The notes under the pieces are model-generated. The model saw only the letters and a program-made list of their open reading frames with translations. It was not told the DNA's origin and made no database searches. Of a stretch of DNA of 64,000 nt, positions 33,748-42,311 are shown in pieces. The position numbers and the translations under genes were made by a program. The number at the start of each line of letters is the position of its first letter. Position 1 is the stretch's first letter. The stretch is from Pseudomonas vranovensis DSM 16006 (lineage in GTDB: Bacteria; Pseudomonadota; Gammaproteobacteria; Pseudomonadales; Pseudomonadaceae), in assembly GCF_000425805.1 (NCBI RefSeq), contig NZ_KE384458.1, positions 5,014 to 69,013 of the forward strand. Reading direction: 5' to 3'.

Positions 33748-34149
33748 CTAAGCATCCTTATTCATCCTCGCCAACGAGTGACTGACTTCAGCCGCCATCT
33801 TTTCAGCACTGTTTGCCCCGTCAATTTCTAAAACCGCAGACGTCTGCGCTGAAAGCCACCTTTCGTGCCAGGCCTGGTTACGTCCTGAAAGGCTCGGTTC
33901 ATCAGACTGCGAAGCCCACGGCATACAGGAGCCGGTCAGCAGCCAATCGTCGTCACCCAGTGTTTGTCGGATCAATGGCACGCGTTCACTGACAGGACGC
34001 TTGGTCGAGAAAGCAGGGTTGGTTGGCAGCCAGAAAAAGTCCTCGATGTCGGCATGTCGCATACCGAACGGTGAGGCGAGGTTTTCACCCAGAGTGGTCA
34101 CGCCCGCGCACGAGGCGCCTGTCATGTAAATCCGCAATTGTTCCTCCAT
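33748..34149 (-). CDS. Adenylate-kinase-like P-loop protein, internally shortened
   Basis: A 133-residue NTPase-like protein. It opens LRIYMTGASCAGVTTLGENL; this family's P-loop often has V/T instead of the canonical Lys. HADIEDFFWLPTNPAFSTKR follows. Relatives are about 180 residues, with a stretch between the WxLTGS segment and the C-terminal YD..SLxGRxxxHExWL motif. Here WLLTGSCMPWA runs directly into SQSDEPSLSGRNQAWHERWL, so about 45-50 residues (likely the lid and arginine region) are missing without a frameshift. It may be inactive. It precedes the methyltransferase in an operon. Confidence 0.75.
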   Translation of the reverse strand: MEEQLRIYMTGASCAGVTTLGENLASPFGMRHADIEDFFWLPTNPAFSTKRPVSERVPLIRQTLGDDDWLLTGSCMPWASQSDEPSLSGRNQAWHERWLSAQTSAVLEIDGANSAEKMAAEVSHSLARMNKDA

Positions 34150-34413
34150 GAATACAAGCCGGGTTTCGGGGCGGCAAGATATCGCATATCAGCTGCGGCC
34201 GTCCGCTATCGAACCCTGGCGGTGTCATCGCGGATGTCGGGAACGGCCAAAAGAGGGCGGTGGGAGTGGGCTAATGAGTTCTTGTACTGGTTACACGCGA
34301 TTGTCACCGGCAGCGTTGGGGCGACACGCGTCGTTCTGCAGTGCGCGCAGACTATGTTTCATTCCCCGGCCCGCTGATACCATCAACGGATCGCAGAATT
34401 TTCAGGACTTGAA

Positions 34414-35055
34414 ATGCACAACGAACTCAGCTTCATCGATGTAGTGCGCGAAATTCTTCGCCAGCATCCTGAAGGACTGACACCCCAGCAGATCCGAGAG
34501 ATCGTGAAGGTTGATTACCCCCAGCACGTCGGCACCCCGAGTCATCTAAAAAACGTCGCGGCTGGCAACTACAAGGACGTGGACCATGCGGTTCTGGCCC
34601 GAATCTATCTGGCCTGCAGAGGCGCATCGGACATCGCTGCAGATAAAAGCCGTAAGCCTCACCTGATGACGCTCCTGGCGGATGCGGCCTCAGTCGAGAT
34701 CAAGGACGATGATTTCATCGAAGGGGAAGATCTTGCCAAGCTGGAGGCCGATATCGGCACCTTGTACGTGCTCTCCACCGGTCTCTATACCGCTGACCAA
34801 GTCGAGATAGTCAAGATCGGGATCACTACCGGCCCCGTCGATAAACGCATCACCCAGCTTTATACGACGGGGGTGCCATTTCGCTTCACGATCATCAGTC
34901 AGCTTGAAACCACAAACTATTCAAAACTTGAGCAGGCCTTGCACTGCCTGTTCGATAAGTACCGGATCAACAAATCCCGCGAGTTCTTCACCGCTCATTG
35001 CCTGAAGTTTTTCCCGGATCTGGTCGCCATCCACCAGAAGATCGAGGAGGCCTAA
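34414..35055 (+). CDS. HARE-HTH plus T5orf172 (GIY-YIG-like) protein
   Basis: A 213-residue two-domain protein. Residues about 1-75 (FIDVVREILRQHPEGLTPQQ, IREIVKVDYPQHVGTPSHLK) resemble the HB1/HARE winged helix found in restriction and chromatin proteins. Residues about 110-205 (GTLYVLSTGLYTADQVEIVK, IGITTGPVDKRITQLYTTGV, then LEQALHCLF...FFTAHCLKFF) are a T5orf172/Mug113 domain related to GIY-YIG nucleases. The GIY-YIG pair reads LYVLS...VKIGITT with the conserved Arg and Glu (KRITQLYTT, KLEQALH). A DNA-directed nuclease or defence-related role is plausible but unproven. It is a single gene. Confidence 0.75.
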   Translation: MHNELSFIDVVREILRQHPEGLTPQQIREIVKVDYPQHVGTPSHLKNVAAGNYKDVDHAVLARIYLACRGASDIAADKSRKPHLMTLLADAASVEIKDDDFIEGEDLAKLEADIGTLYVLSTGLYTADQVEIVKIGITTGPVDKRITQLYTTGVPFRFTIISQLETTNYSKLEQALHCLFDKYRINKSREFFTAHCLKFFPDLVAIHQKIEEA

Positions 35056-35149
35056 GGAGGCAGATGGGCCGATCGGGTGACGGCGTTGCCAGAACCAGGC
35101 GCCTTGATGGTCGAATTACGATGGGGAGCCAGCCGGGGCTCGCGCCCCA

Positions 35150-36010
35150 TCAAGGCGCGCCGAACAGCATCGTCCAATACACACCCTCATCGCTACGCGA
35201 GTTCGCGGCATAGGCCGCCCCCACCTGGGTAAACATCGGGTTCATCAGATTGGCGCAATGCCCGGGGCTGGCCAGCCAGCCTGTCATCGCCTTGCTCGGT
35301 GAGCCCTGTCCGGCGGCGATATTTTCACCGATCCGACGGCCACGGTAACCGGCATCCCTCGCCCGGTCTGCCGGCATGTCACCGTCGGGGTCACGGTGTG
35401 CGAAGAAATTGCTGTTGGCCATCGTCCGGCTGTGCTTCTGCGCCGCCGCCCCCAGGGCGGTATTCCAGGTCAACGGACGTGCCGCTGCGAAGCGCTGGCG
35501 ACCACACAGGCGTGGCTTCGCCCGTGCTGCGTTGACCTGTGCCAGCAACGCTTTGCTCGCGGACCGTCCATCGCCCAGCTGAGCATCGAGCAAGGGGCGC
35601 GCCAGCACCACCCGCCACTCATTCCGGGCGCGACTGACGCCGATATCGGCAAACTGAGTATCGAGCAGGGCTGCGCAGTAGTCGCTCTGGAGCATGTCAA
35701 AGGCCTCCTCGGCATCTTGCGCGCCGACCAGACGGATGCTCCGCACCGTCACCGCCTGATACCCGGCAGTCTTCAACCTTTCTCGCAAAGCGCCGCCATA
35801 GCCAACCGGCAACGCCAGGTTCGACTTCAACGTCAGCGGCGTCGAGACCTGAACCACACGTCTCTCGCAGCGCTGGGGCTGGGCGCGGTAGTCGTTGATA
35901 GCCTCCACCAGTTGTCTTTCCCCGCTGGCAAGGGCGGGGCTGGCGAACAGGGGGAGCAAAGGAATGAGGCAGAGCGAGACAAAGCGGGAGCAGCGGACGG
36001 CTTGGCGCAT
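35150..36010 (-). CDS. Exported CAP/SCP-domain protein
   Basis: A 286-residue secreted protein. The signal peptide is RFVSLCLIPLLPLFASPALA. The C-terminal CAP domain (about 150-286) has the family motifs AHRDPDGDMPADRARDAGYR, GENIAAGQGSPSKAMTGWLA and SPGHCANLMNPMFTQVGAAY. The N-terminal half (about 30-140) is unassigned. The ATG at 36010 is the one that directly precedes the signal peptide, though its ribosome site is weak. CAP proteins of this YkwD type are extracytoplasmic; their biochemical role in bacteria is unclear. Confidence 0.85.
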   Translation of the reverse strand: MRQAVRCSRFVSLCLIPLLPLFASPALASGERQLVEAINDYRAQPQRCERRVVQVSTPLTLKSNLALPVGYGGALRERLKTAGYQAVTVRSIRLVGAQDAEEAFDMLQSDYCAALLDTQFADIGVSRARNEWRVVLARPLLDAQLGDGRSASKALLAQVNAARAKPRLCGRQRFAAARPLTWNTALGAAAQKHSRTMANSNFFAHRDPDGDMPADRARDAGYRGRRIGENIAAGQGSPSKAMTGWLASPGHCANLMNPMFTQVGAAYAANSRSDEGVYWTMLFGAP

Positions 36011-36182
36011 GGGGCGAACAGCTCTGATGGGATGACGGCGGTAATGCCGATAAAAGGGCTCGGCTAAGACTGCGGTCCTGTACACAAGGTTCACGAGCAA
36101 AGGGGACAAATTTATGGGGGGCAATGCCTCTGTTCCAGGCTGACGCCTTCATGTAAGGCCGGCAAAAAACGGCCAACAGGAG

Positions 36183-36779
36183 TCAGTCGGAGGTGCCTTC
36201 GAAACGTGGGGCGATTCGCTTGACCAGCGCAGCATGACCGCTGGCGTCGTCGCCGCGGGAAATGACCTGGATGACGGCCATGCGATCACCGGAGCCGGCG
36301 ATAAAGGTGCTGTTCAACGTTTTGCCGCCGCCCAGGGTCGCCGTACTGTCGACTTGTCGCACACCCAGCCCGTTGCGGCTAAGGCGCGATTCGCCGGTTT
36401 GGCGAAAGTCTGGCAGCCCGGCACTCTGGCGGTCGACGAAACCACTGACGGCGCCGTCGAGGAAAGCATCGTCGTTGTCGCCGGTGCGAGAAGCGTCGGG
36501 GAGGGGTTTCTCGATCACCATGACCACGCGCTTTTCCTGCGCATTGGCATACAGGGTACCCACGGCGCCGGCGCCTTCGCTGCTCTGCTCATCGGCGCTC
36601 AGCGGGCTGGCGTTGAAGCCTGCCGGCAGGTTGAAGCTGAACTTGCCGCCGAGCACCGCGACGTTTACTTCAGGCTCCGGCTTGGTAGTGGGTGTGCTGG
36701 CAGCCTGCAGATTCGACAGCCCCAACAGGCCGACGACGGCCAGGGTCAGCGTCAGGGTGCTTTTGTTGAAAATCGACAT
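36183..36779 (-). CDS. Exported DcrB-like hypothetical protein
   Basis: A 198-residue protein. The start at 36779 has a GAGAGG site and a signal peptide (MSIFNKSTLTLTLAVVGLLG ...LQAAS). The mature part (FSFNLPAGFNASPLSADEQS, RVVMVIEKPLPDA, then GDRMAVIQVISRGDDASGHA) resembles the DcrB/PsbP-like fold of small periplasmic proteins. No catalytic site is visible and the function is unknown. Confidence 0.75.
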   Translation of the reverse strand: MSIFNKSTLTLTLAVVGLLGLSNLQAASTPTTKPEPEVNVAVLGGKFSFNLPAGFNASPLSADEQSSEGAGAVGTLYANAQEKRVVMVIEKPLPDASRTGDNDDAFLDGAVSGFVDRQSAGLPDFRQTGESRLSRNGLGVRQVDSTATLGGGKTLNSTFIAGSGDRMAVIQVISRGDDASGHAALVKRIAPRFEGTSD

Positions 36780-36936
36780 ACAGCCTCTCATGGGGCACAG
36801 CAGGGTGGATATGCTCACATAAACCTGCTTGCTCGGTAAGCCCCGGGTTGCCTGTCGGCTAGACGGTCATGGCGGATCGCCTTCAGGGGGCTATCGTTGC
36901 TTGTCTGGGCAATAACTACCGACCGAGGGCGGTGCC

Positions 36937-37662
36937 ATGAACACCAGTGATCTACTCGAACAGTTACTTCGGGCCGGGCAGGGCTCGCAGGCGCAACAAG
37001 GGAGCGGCGGCATGCCATCGCAAGACGGCCTGGGCGGTTTGGGCGGCTTGCTGGGTGGCCTGCTTGGCGGCGGCAGTGCAACGGGTGGCAGTAATGGCCT
37101 TGGTGGTTTACTGGGCGGCCTGTTGGGTGGCGGTGGTGGCAGCAGCGCTGGCGGCTCTACACAGGGGCGCTCCGCTGGTGGCACCAATTACGCGGCCCTG
37201 GCGTCGTTGGGCATGATGGCGTTCCAGGCTTATCAAAGCTGGCAGCGCAGCCAGGCGGCAGCCCCGCAGCAGGCGGTTCGTACTGTCGATCAATTGTCCG
37301 GCCCCGAGGCCGAGGATCACAGCCATGCAATCTTGCGCGCGCTGATTGCGGCAGCCAAGGCTGACGGTCGCATCGATAAGCAAGAAGAACAGTTGATCTA
37401 CGCTGAAATCAAACGTCAAACCAGCGACCCGCAACTGCAGCAATGGCTGGATGAGGAAGTCAGCAAGCCACTCGATGCTGCCGAGGTGGCTCAGTCGGCC
37501 CAGGACCCGGCCATGGCCGCGGAAATGTACCTGGCCAGCGTGATGCTGGTGGATGACCAGCAGGACGCAGAGCGGGCCTACCTTGATGAACTGGCCGGCG
37601 CACTGCAAATCGATCCGACATTGCAGGTACACCTGGAACAACAGGCCAAGGGAGGCGTCTGA
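36937..37662 (+). CDS. DUF533 (YebE/TerB-like) protein
   Basis: A 241-residue protein. Residues about 1-85 are a low-complexity Gly/Leu/Ser tract (LGGLLGGLLGGGS repeated) after a short amphipathic start MNTSDLLEQLLRAGQ. Residues about 115-235 form a helical TerB-like DUF533 domain (AILRALIAAAKADGRIDKQE, then LYLASVMLVDDQQDAERAYL as MYLAS...). DUF533 proteins are inner-membrane-associated and of unknown function; E. coli YebE is a stress-induced example. Confidence 0.88.
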   Translation: MNTSDLLEQLLRAGQGSQAQQGSGGMPSQDGLGGLGGLLGGLLGGGSATGGSNGLGGLLGGLLGGGGGSSAGGSTQGRSAGGTNYAALASLGMMAFQAYQSWQRSQAAAPQQAVRTVDQLSGPEAEDHSHAILRALIAAAKADGRIDKQEEQLIYAEIKRQTSDPQLQQWLDEEVSKPLDAAEVAQSAQDPAMAAEMYLASVMLVDDQQDAERAYLDELAGALQIDPTLQVHLEQQAKGGV

Positions 37663-37740
37663 TCGGGCTGAGATGCCTGCGCTTTTCATCGATAGCGGTA
37701 GGTCGCATAACCACACAGTCTGTGCAAGACGGTTGCGCCT

Positions 37741-37881
37741 ACCTGGCGACTGCTGCGCAGTCGATCGCAGCTTCGTTCCTCGGCAGCGGCCACGGATGCA
37801 AGCCGAGCCGGTGTAGCCGCTGGCGACAGCCTGCGATCGTGGTTCAAGTCACCACCGCGCCGAAAGCTGCTGCGGCGCCAA
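37741..37881 (+). repeat. REP pair with conserved tail (copy 2)
   Basis: An inverted REP (37742-37793), the lead GCAAGCCGAGCCGGTGTAGC, a forward REP (37814-37840) and the tail GGTTCAAGTCACCACCGCGC... CTGCTGCGGCGCCAA (37841-37881). It ends eight bases from the stop codon of the next gene. The whole unit is about 140 bp and nearly repeated at 45483-45643. Confidence 0.8.
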
Positions 37882-37888
37882 AAAAGCA

Positions 37889-38272
37889 TCAACCACCGAT
37901 AAATATAACTGCCGCTGCAATCAGTCCCACACTCAGCGAAACAAACGACACGAGCGACACCCATTGAAACGCCTTGGTGGTCTCCACCGTGGTGGAGAAC
38001 GCCATTGGCACAAACGTCAGGGGATTTACCACGCCACCAAACATCACCAGCGCAGCGACCCAGTCAGGAAGCTGCGGATTGGCAAGCGCGGTGACCGCCA
38101 TCACCGTCCCCATGATGATCCAGTCCAGATGTGCCTGCCGCACGCGCATCGGGTTGACCACGCCCAGGGCGCGAAGCTTGGCTGGGTAGTCCACAGAAGC
38201 CAGAACGGCGAATCCGGAGAGCGCACCCAACGCGATGGATGACAGAGCGGCAGCCAGAAGTACTTGAACCAT
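37889..38272 (-). CDS. Four-helix membrane protein, unknown
   Basis: A 127-residue protein with about four membrane helices: LLAAALSSIALGALSGFAVL, LDWIIMGTVMAVTALA, WVAALVMFGGVVNPLTFVPM and FVSLSVGLIAAAVIFIGG. The first loop NPMRVRQAHLDW faintly recalls hydroxylaminobenzene-mutase-like membrane proteins. I do not adopt that name. It is monocistronic, and its 3' end abuts a REP element. Confidence 0.65.
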   Translation of the reverse strand: MVQVLLAAALSSIALGALSGFAVLASVDYPAKLRALGVVNPMRVRQAHLDWIIMGTVMAVTALANPQLPDWVAALVMFGGVVNPLTFVPMAFSTTVETTKAFQWVSLVSFVSLSVGLIAAAVIFIGG

Positions 38273-38340
38273 AGGTTAGCCTCACTGATATTCCGGGCCG
38301 GCCTATGCACGGCTACCCGGAACATACGATCGAGGAGAGA

Positions 38341-39318
38341 TCAGACGTCGCGCAGCGTTAAGCCGGTGCGTACGCGTCGATCAATCGAGAGCTCGAAAAC
38401 ATCCGGGCGCAAGTAATGCCCGGCTACATCGAGGTCGTGGTGCTGGGCGTCGATCTGCGTCAGGTCGATGGTTGCCACTACAATTCCAGGTTCATCAAAG
38501 AGCGGCGCCGTCACCCACGAACCATCAGGGGCGATCACACCCGATCCGCCGTTGAACAGTAAGTCCTCCCCCAGTGCATGGCCGCCAACTCCACGGCGGT
38601 AGGCCGCCAGCAACTCGGCCGGTACATCAGCAGCGGCCAGGTACTGGCCGGCGCAGAGCACGAAGCAGCGCCCTTCGAACGCATAGGAACGGGCAGCGAT
38701 ATGGTGCATTTCCGGCATGTCCGGCCAGGCCGCCACATGAATCTGTTCATCCTGTGCATGCAGAGCCTGGCGCGCCAGGGGGTGCCAGTGTTCCCAGCAC
38801 ACCAATCCCCCTACGCGACCAACCGCGGTGTCGACTACCCGTAGCCCGGCGGCATCACCGCTGGCCCATACCGTGCGTTCGGTGTGGGTGGGCGTCAGTT
38901 TGCGGTGCACATTCAAAAGGGCGCCATCGGGGCCAATAGTCACCAGGGAGTTGTACAGCGAGCCGCCGTGGTGGCGGGAGCGCTCGTTCATACCCATCAC
39001 CACGGTGACTGCGTTAACGCGCGCAGCCTCACGCAGCACCGCTAGGTCATCGTCCATTTCTTCAGGCGGTCCAATAACCGGGCTATCTGCCAGTAGTTTG
39101 GCGTACCAGGACTTTGCTTGCGCATCGTCCCAGCCCGCCATTCCAAATACCCATGCCGGGTAGCAGCTCAGCCAGGTTTCCGGAAATACCACGAGCTGAG
39201 CCTCCTTGCGTGCAGCTTCCCTGATATGTTCGGCTGCCCGGCGCATCGATTCGGCTCGATCAAGAAGAGCCGCAGGCATCTGCACAATGGCGACTGTTTT
39301 TTCGCGTTTGCTGGTCAT
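38341..39318 (-). CDS. Nitrilase
   Basis: A 325-residue carbon-nitrogen hydrolase of the true nitrilase branch. The catalytic triad is visible: Glu47 (FPETWLSCYP), Lys140 (HRKLTPTHTE) and Cys174 (LVCWEHWHPLAR). Segment spacing and the CWEH context are those of nitrilases that turn organic nitriles into carboxylic acids and ammonia. It is 38 bp downstream of an NCS1 permease gene on the same strand and divergent from a LysR regulator, so uptake and hydrolysis of one nitrogen compound are probably co-induced. The nitrile is unknown. Confidence 0.92.
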   Translation of the reverse strand: MTSKREKTVAIVQMPAALLDRAESMRRAAEHIREAARKEAQLVVFPETWLSCYPAWVFGMAGWDDAQAKSWYAKLLADSPVIGPPEEMDDDLAVLREAARVNAVTVVMGMNERSRHHGGSLYNSLVTIGPDGALLNVHRKLTPTHTERTVWASGDAAGLRVVDTAVGRVGGLVCWEHWHPLARQALHAQDEQIHVAAWPDMPEMHHIAARSYAFEGRCFVLCAGQYLAAADVPAELLAAYRRGVGGHALGEDLLFNGGSGVIAPDGSWVTAPLFDEPGIVVATIDLTQIDAQHHDLDVAGHYLRPDVFELSIDRRVRTGLTLRDV

Positions 39319-39356
39319 TTGAAAACCTTGTCTTATGGTCGTTAATCAGTGGGCGC

Positions 39357-40793
39357 TTACCCGGCAATACCTTCAAGCACCCGCTGACTTTCACGTTGCG
39401 CGGCAATCTCGGAGGAGCGTTCGACGTTGCGAGCCAGTACGAAATACAGGCCGCCGGAAATCAGCAGGCCGGGGATGAATGCGATATCCGCACTGCCCAG
39501 CATTTCAGCTACCGGGCCAACGAAAAACGGAAGAGAGAAAAACGGCACCATCGCGACAAACCCGACCAAATAGGCAAGCACGCCGCGCCAGGCCCAACGG
39601 CCATATACGCCGTGCGGATTGAATATTTCGGCGATGGCGTATTCACCTTTGCGAATCGAATAGAAGTCGACGAGGTTGACCGCCGTCCACGGGATCAGGA
39701 AGTACAGCATCAGCAGCACAAAGCCATTGAAGCTGGCCATGTAGGCAGCCGGCAGCGCCAGCGCGATCACCAGAGACACCAGGCCCACCACGCTCAGGCC
39801 AATCACTCTCACACGGACACCGGGGCGTACTGGTCGGAAACCGTCCACTGCGCTGATGCCGGTAAGCATGGCGCCATAGCTGTTTATGCCGGTGACCGAC
39901 AACTGTGCGACGGCCCCTACCAACGCGACGAATATGCCAAAGCCAGGGAACAAATAATTGCCGGTTTGCACCAGCGAAACGATGCCATCGGCGCCCGGTA
40001 TATAGCTGGACAACACCACGCCCAGCGACATCAGCCAGGCCGCCGAAGCAGCCGCGCCCAAGTAGGTCCAGAAGATCAACCTGGGGCTGGACGAATCTTG
40101 GGGCAAGTAGCGTGAGTAATCGGAGACATACACCGAATAGCTGATGTTGTAGCCCGCTGCGAGTGACAACTGCACCAGGAACGCGGTGGTGCTCCAGCCC
40201 GAGCTTGCCGGTGGTGGAGCCGCCGCTGGCAGTGCAGTAACAGCCATCAACGTCACGATGCCAAACACCACAATCAGCAGGTACGTGAGCCAACGCTGCA
40301 CAAAGTGCAACAGGTCATAGCCCACCACGGCGATCACAATGCTGATCGCAATCAATGTGGGGTACCAGAACCACGTCGAGCCCGGCAGAACCAGCTGTAT
40401 GGCCTGGGTTACCAAAATGACGCCGAACACTATAAAACCGATGTAAACAAAGATAGTCGCCGCAAACGGCACAATGGCTCCACGGCTGCCGAACTGCGCG
40501 CGTGACTGGATCATCTGCGGCAAGCCCATCTTCGGCCCCTGGTTGGCGTGCAAGGCCATGAATACGGTACCGAAGCCAGCACCCATGACAACCGCCAGTA
40601 CGCTCCACAGGATGCTGAGCCCCATGCTCGGCCCAACGAAGCCGACCATCATTGTGAGAAACACAAAGTTGCCGGTAAACCAGAACGGGCCTTGGTGCCA
40701 GACCTTACCGTGCCGTTCTGCACGAGGCACATAATCGATTGAGCGAGCTTCGATGGTAGGTCGGCTCGACCCGCTACTTCGTTGAGTTGCCAT
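39357..40793 (-). CDS. NCS1-family (cytosine/purine/allantoin-type) permease
   Basis: A 478-residue NCS1 symporter with about 12 membrane segments. It opens with the family's polar lead ARSIDYVPRAERHGKVWHQG followed by PFWFTGNFVFLTMMVGFVGP. It also has the conserved SYSVYVSDYSRYLP motif at about 219-232 and NLVDFY in the later half. NCS1 proteins import nucleobases, hydantoins, thiamine-like and related compounds. It is first gene of the permease-nitrilase unit, so a nitrogen heterocycle or nitrile-bearing substrate is likely (inference). Confidence 0.9.
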   Translation of the reverse strand: MATQRSSGSSRPTIEARSIDYVPRAERHGKVWHQGPFWFTGNFVFLTMMVGFVGPSMGLSILWSVLAVVMGAGFGTVFMALHANQGPKMGLPQMIQSRAQFGSRGAIVPFAATIFVYIGFIVFGVILVTQAIQLVLPGSTWFWYPTLIAISIVIAVVGYDLLHFVQRWLTYLLIVVFGIVTLMAVTALPAAAPPPASSGWSTTAFLVQLSLAAGYNISYSVYVSDYSRYLPQDSSSPRLIFWTYLGAAASAAWLMSLGVVLSSYIPGADGIVSLVQTGNYLFPGFGIFVALVGAVAQLSVTGINSYGAMLTGISAVDGFRPVRPGVRVRVIGLSVVGLVSLVIALALPAAYMASFNGFVLLMLYFLIPWTAVNLVDFYSIRKGEYAIAEIFNPHGVYGRWAWRGVLAYLVGFVAMVPFFSLPFFVGPVAEMLGSADIAFIPGLLISGGLYFVLARNVERSSEIAAQRESQRVLEGIAG

Positions 40794-41071
40794 ACCGCAC
40801 TCCGTAAACGTTATTTTTTTTCTGGGTGAAGTCGTGCTCGTGCAGGCTGCGGCAGTGGCTTACCTCCCTGCAACACTGCCGCCCAGCAGCACCGCGAGTA
40901 TCGGAAGAAAGAAATGGCCGGTAAATCCTGCAGTACAGAAGCTGACTTACTCGAAATCGCAACTAAAGCACGGCCTCTTTCGCGACCGTTCAGGCGCATT
41001 GATCCGCAAGGCAACTTTGCTGGTATAAGGGCTGTCCCGATGGCATTCGTGAATCTGTACCGGAGGTCTTG

Positions 41072-42010
41072 ATGCTCACCAATCTCTCAGACGTGGATCT
41101 GCGCAAGTTGCGCATCTTCTGCACCATCGTCGAGGCTGGAGGCTTCACTGCCGCGCAGGTACGCCTGAATACCAGCCTGCCTCGCCTGAGCACTTTGGTG
41201 CGAGATCTGGAAGTTCGCCTCGGCTACACCCTCTGCCGTCGCGGCAAGAGCGGCTTTCAACTTACCGAGCAAGGCGCCCAAACCTATGCGGCGGCGCAGG
41301 AACTGTATGCTGATATCGACCGCTTTCATCAGCGGGTGGTCATGCTTAACGAGCAGTATCCAGAGTTCTTGCAGATAGGCAGTGCCGATAACCTGCTTTC
41401 GCTCGAGCAGGCACCACTGCCGCTGGCCCTTGCGGCCTTTCGCCGAGACTCGCCCCGTACCCGCATCGACCTTCAGGTAATGCGCGCCGACGAGCTAGAG
41501 CAAGCCGTGCTCGAAGGACGTCTGCACCTCGCCATTGGTTGTTTTAACCACCAGCTTTCGGGCCTGCATTACCAGGCGCTGTTCGAGGAAGAACAAAACC
41601 TGTATTGCGGACGCGGACATCCTTTCTTCGCGCGTCCCGACGAGCATTTTACGGACGAGGAAATCGGTGCTGCAGATTACGTAGACCGTGGCTACATGCT
41701 CGAAAGCCGCCGGCCGCACAAATTGCGTTTCGGCAACTCGGTAAGCGCTTTTTCCATGGAGGCCATCGCCACGCTGATTGCTTCCGGCACCTGCATCGGC
41801 TACCTGCCGACCCACTACGCCGATATCTGGGTAGCGCGCGGCATGCTGCGTGTAATTGCACCGCAGCGGCTGAGGTATAGCGCAGCATTTCACTGCATTA
41901 CCCGACAAGGGCAAGTACCGACGGAGTCACTGGCCAAGCTGCTGCAAGCGTTGCAGACGGCACAGCACGCGGTGGCATTGAAGTCGGGCGACGTTATGCC
42001 ACGCTCATAA
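41072..42010 (+). CDS. LysR family regulator
   Basis: A 312-residue LysR-type regulator. ATG at 41072 fits the GGAGG five bases upstream better than the TTG just before. HTH: LRIFCTIVEAGGFTAAQVRL, then LPRLSTLVRDLEVRLGY. The effector domain follows from about 90. It is divergent from the permease-nitrilase unit across a 278-base gap and probably activates it. Confidence 0.9.
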   Translation: MLTNLSDVDLRKLRIFCTIVEAGGFTAAQVRLNTSLPRLSTLVRDLEVRLGYTLCRRGKSGFQLTEQGAQTYAAAQELYADIDRFHQRVVMLNEQYPEFLQIGSADNLLSLEQAPLPLALAAFRRDSPRTRIDLQVMRADELEQAVLEGRLHLAIGCFNHQLSGLHYQALFEEEQNLYCGRGHPFFARPDEHFTDEEIGAADYVDRGYMLESRRPHKLRFGNSVSAFSMEAIATLIASGTCIGYLPTHYADIWVARGMLRVIAPQRLRYSAAFHCITRQGQVPTESLAKLLQALQTAQHAVALKSGDVMPRS

Positions 42011-42311
42011 ACTTGATACGAGCATGTGCCGCGTTGCGTAGCGAGGTGGTTCTATCACGCCTATCTCTGCGGGGCTGAGTCGAATGTCTGGCAGGGTTTC
42101 AACACAGTCTACGCGTACGAGCCTGGTGAATAGGCTGGGCGTTGCGTTGGTAAATGAGAGACCCGATCAGGTCATGCCTTAATGACTGACATGAGTACTT
42201 CAATGGCAGGTAAGTTGAGCAACGCATCCTACGAAAGGTGTTGGTTTATCGTTTGTCTATAGTGTTCATCGTTTACCTGCTAATCAGGGATCAATTGCGG
42301 GAGTACGAACG
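42011..42311. other. Intergenic region, nothing recognised
   Basis: 301 bases between the LysR stop and the first DUF1254 gene, presumably holding that gene's promoter. Apart from a distant inverted CAGGTAA/TTTACCTG pair (about 42205 and 42274) no structure or gene is evident. Confidence 0.5.
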
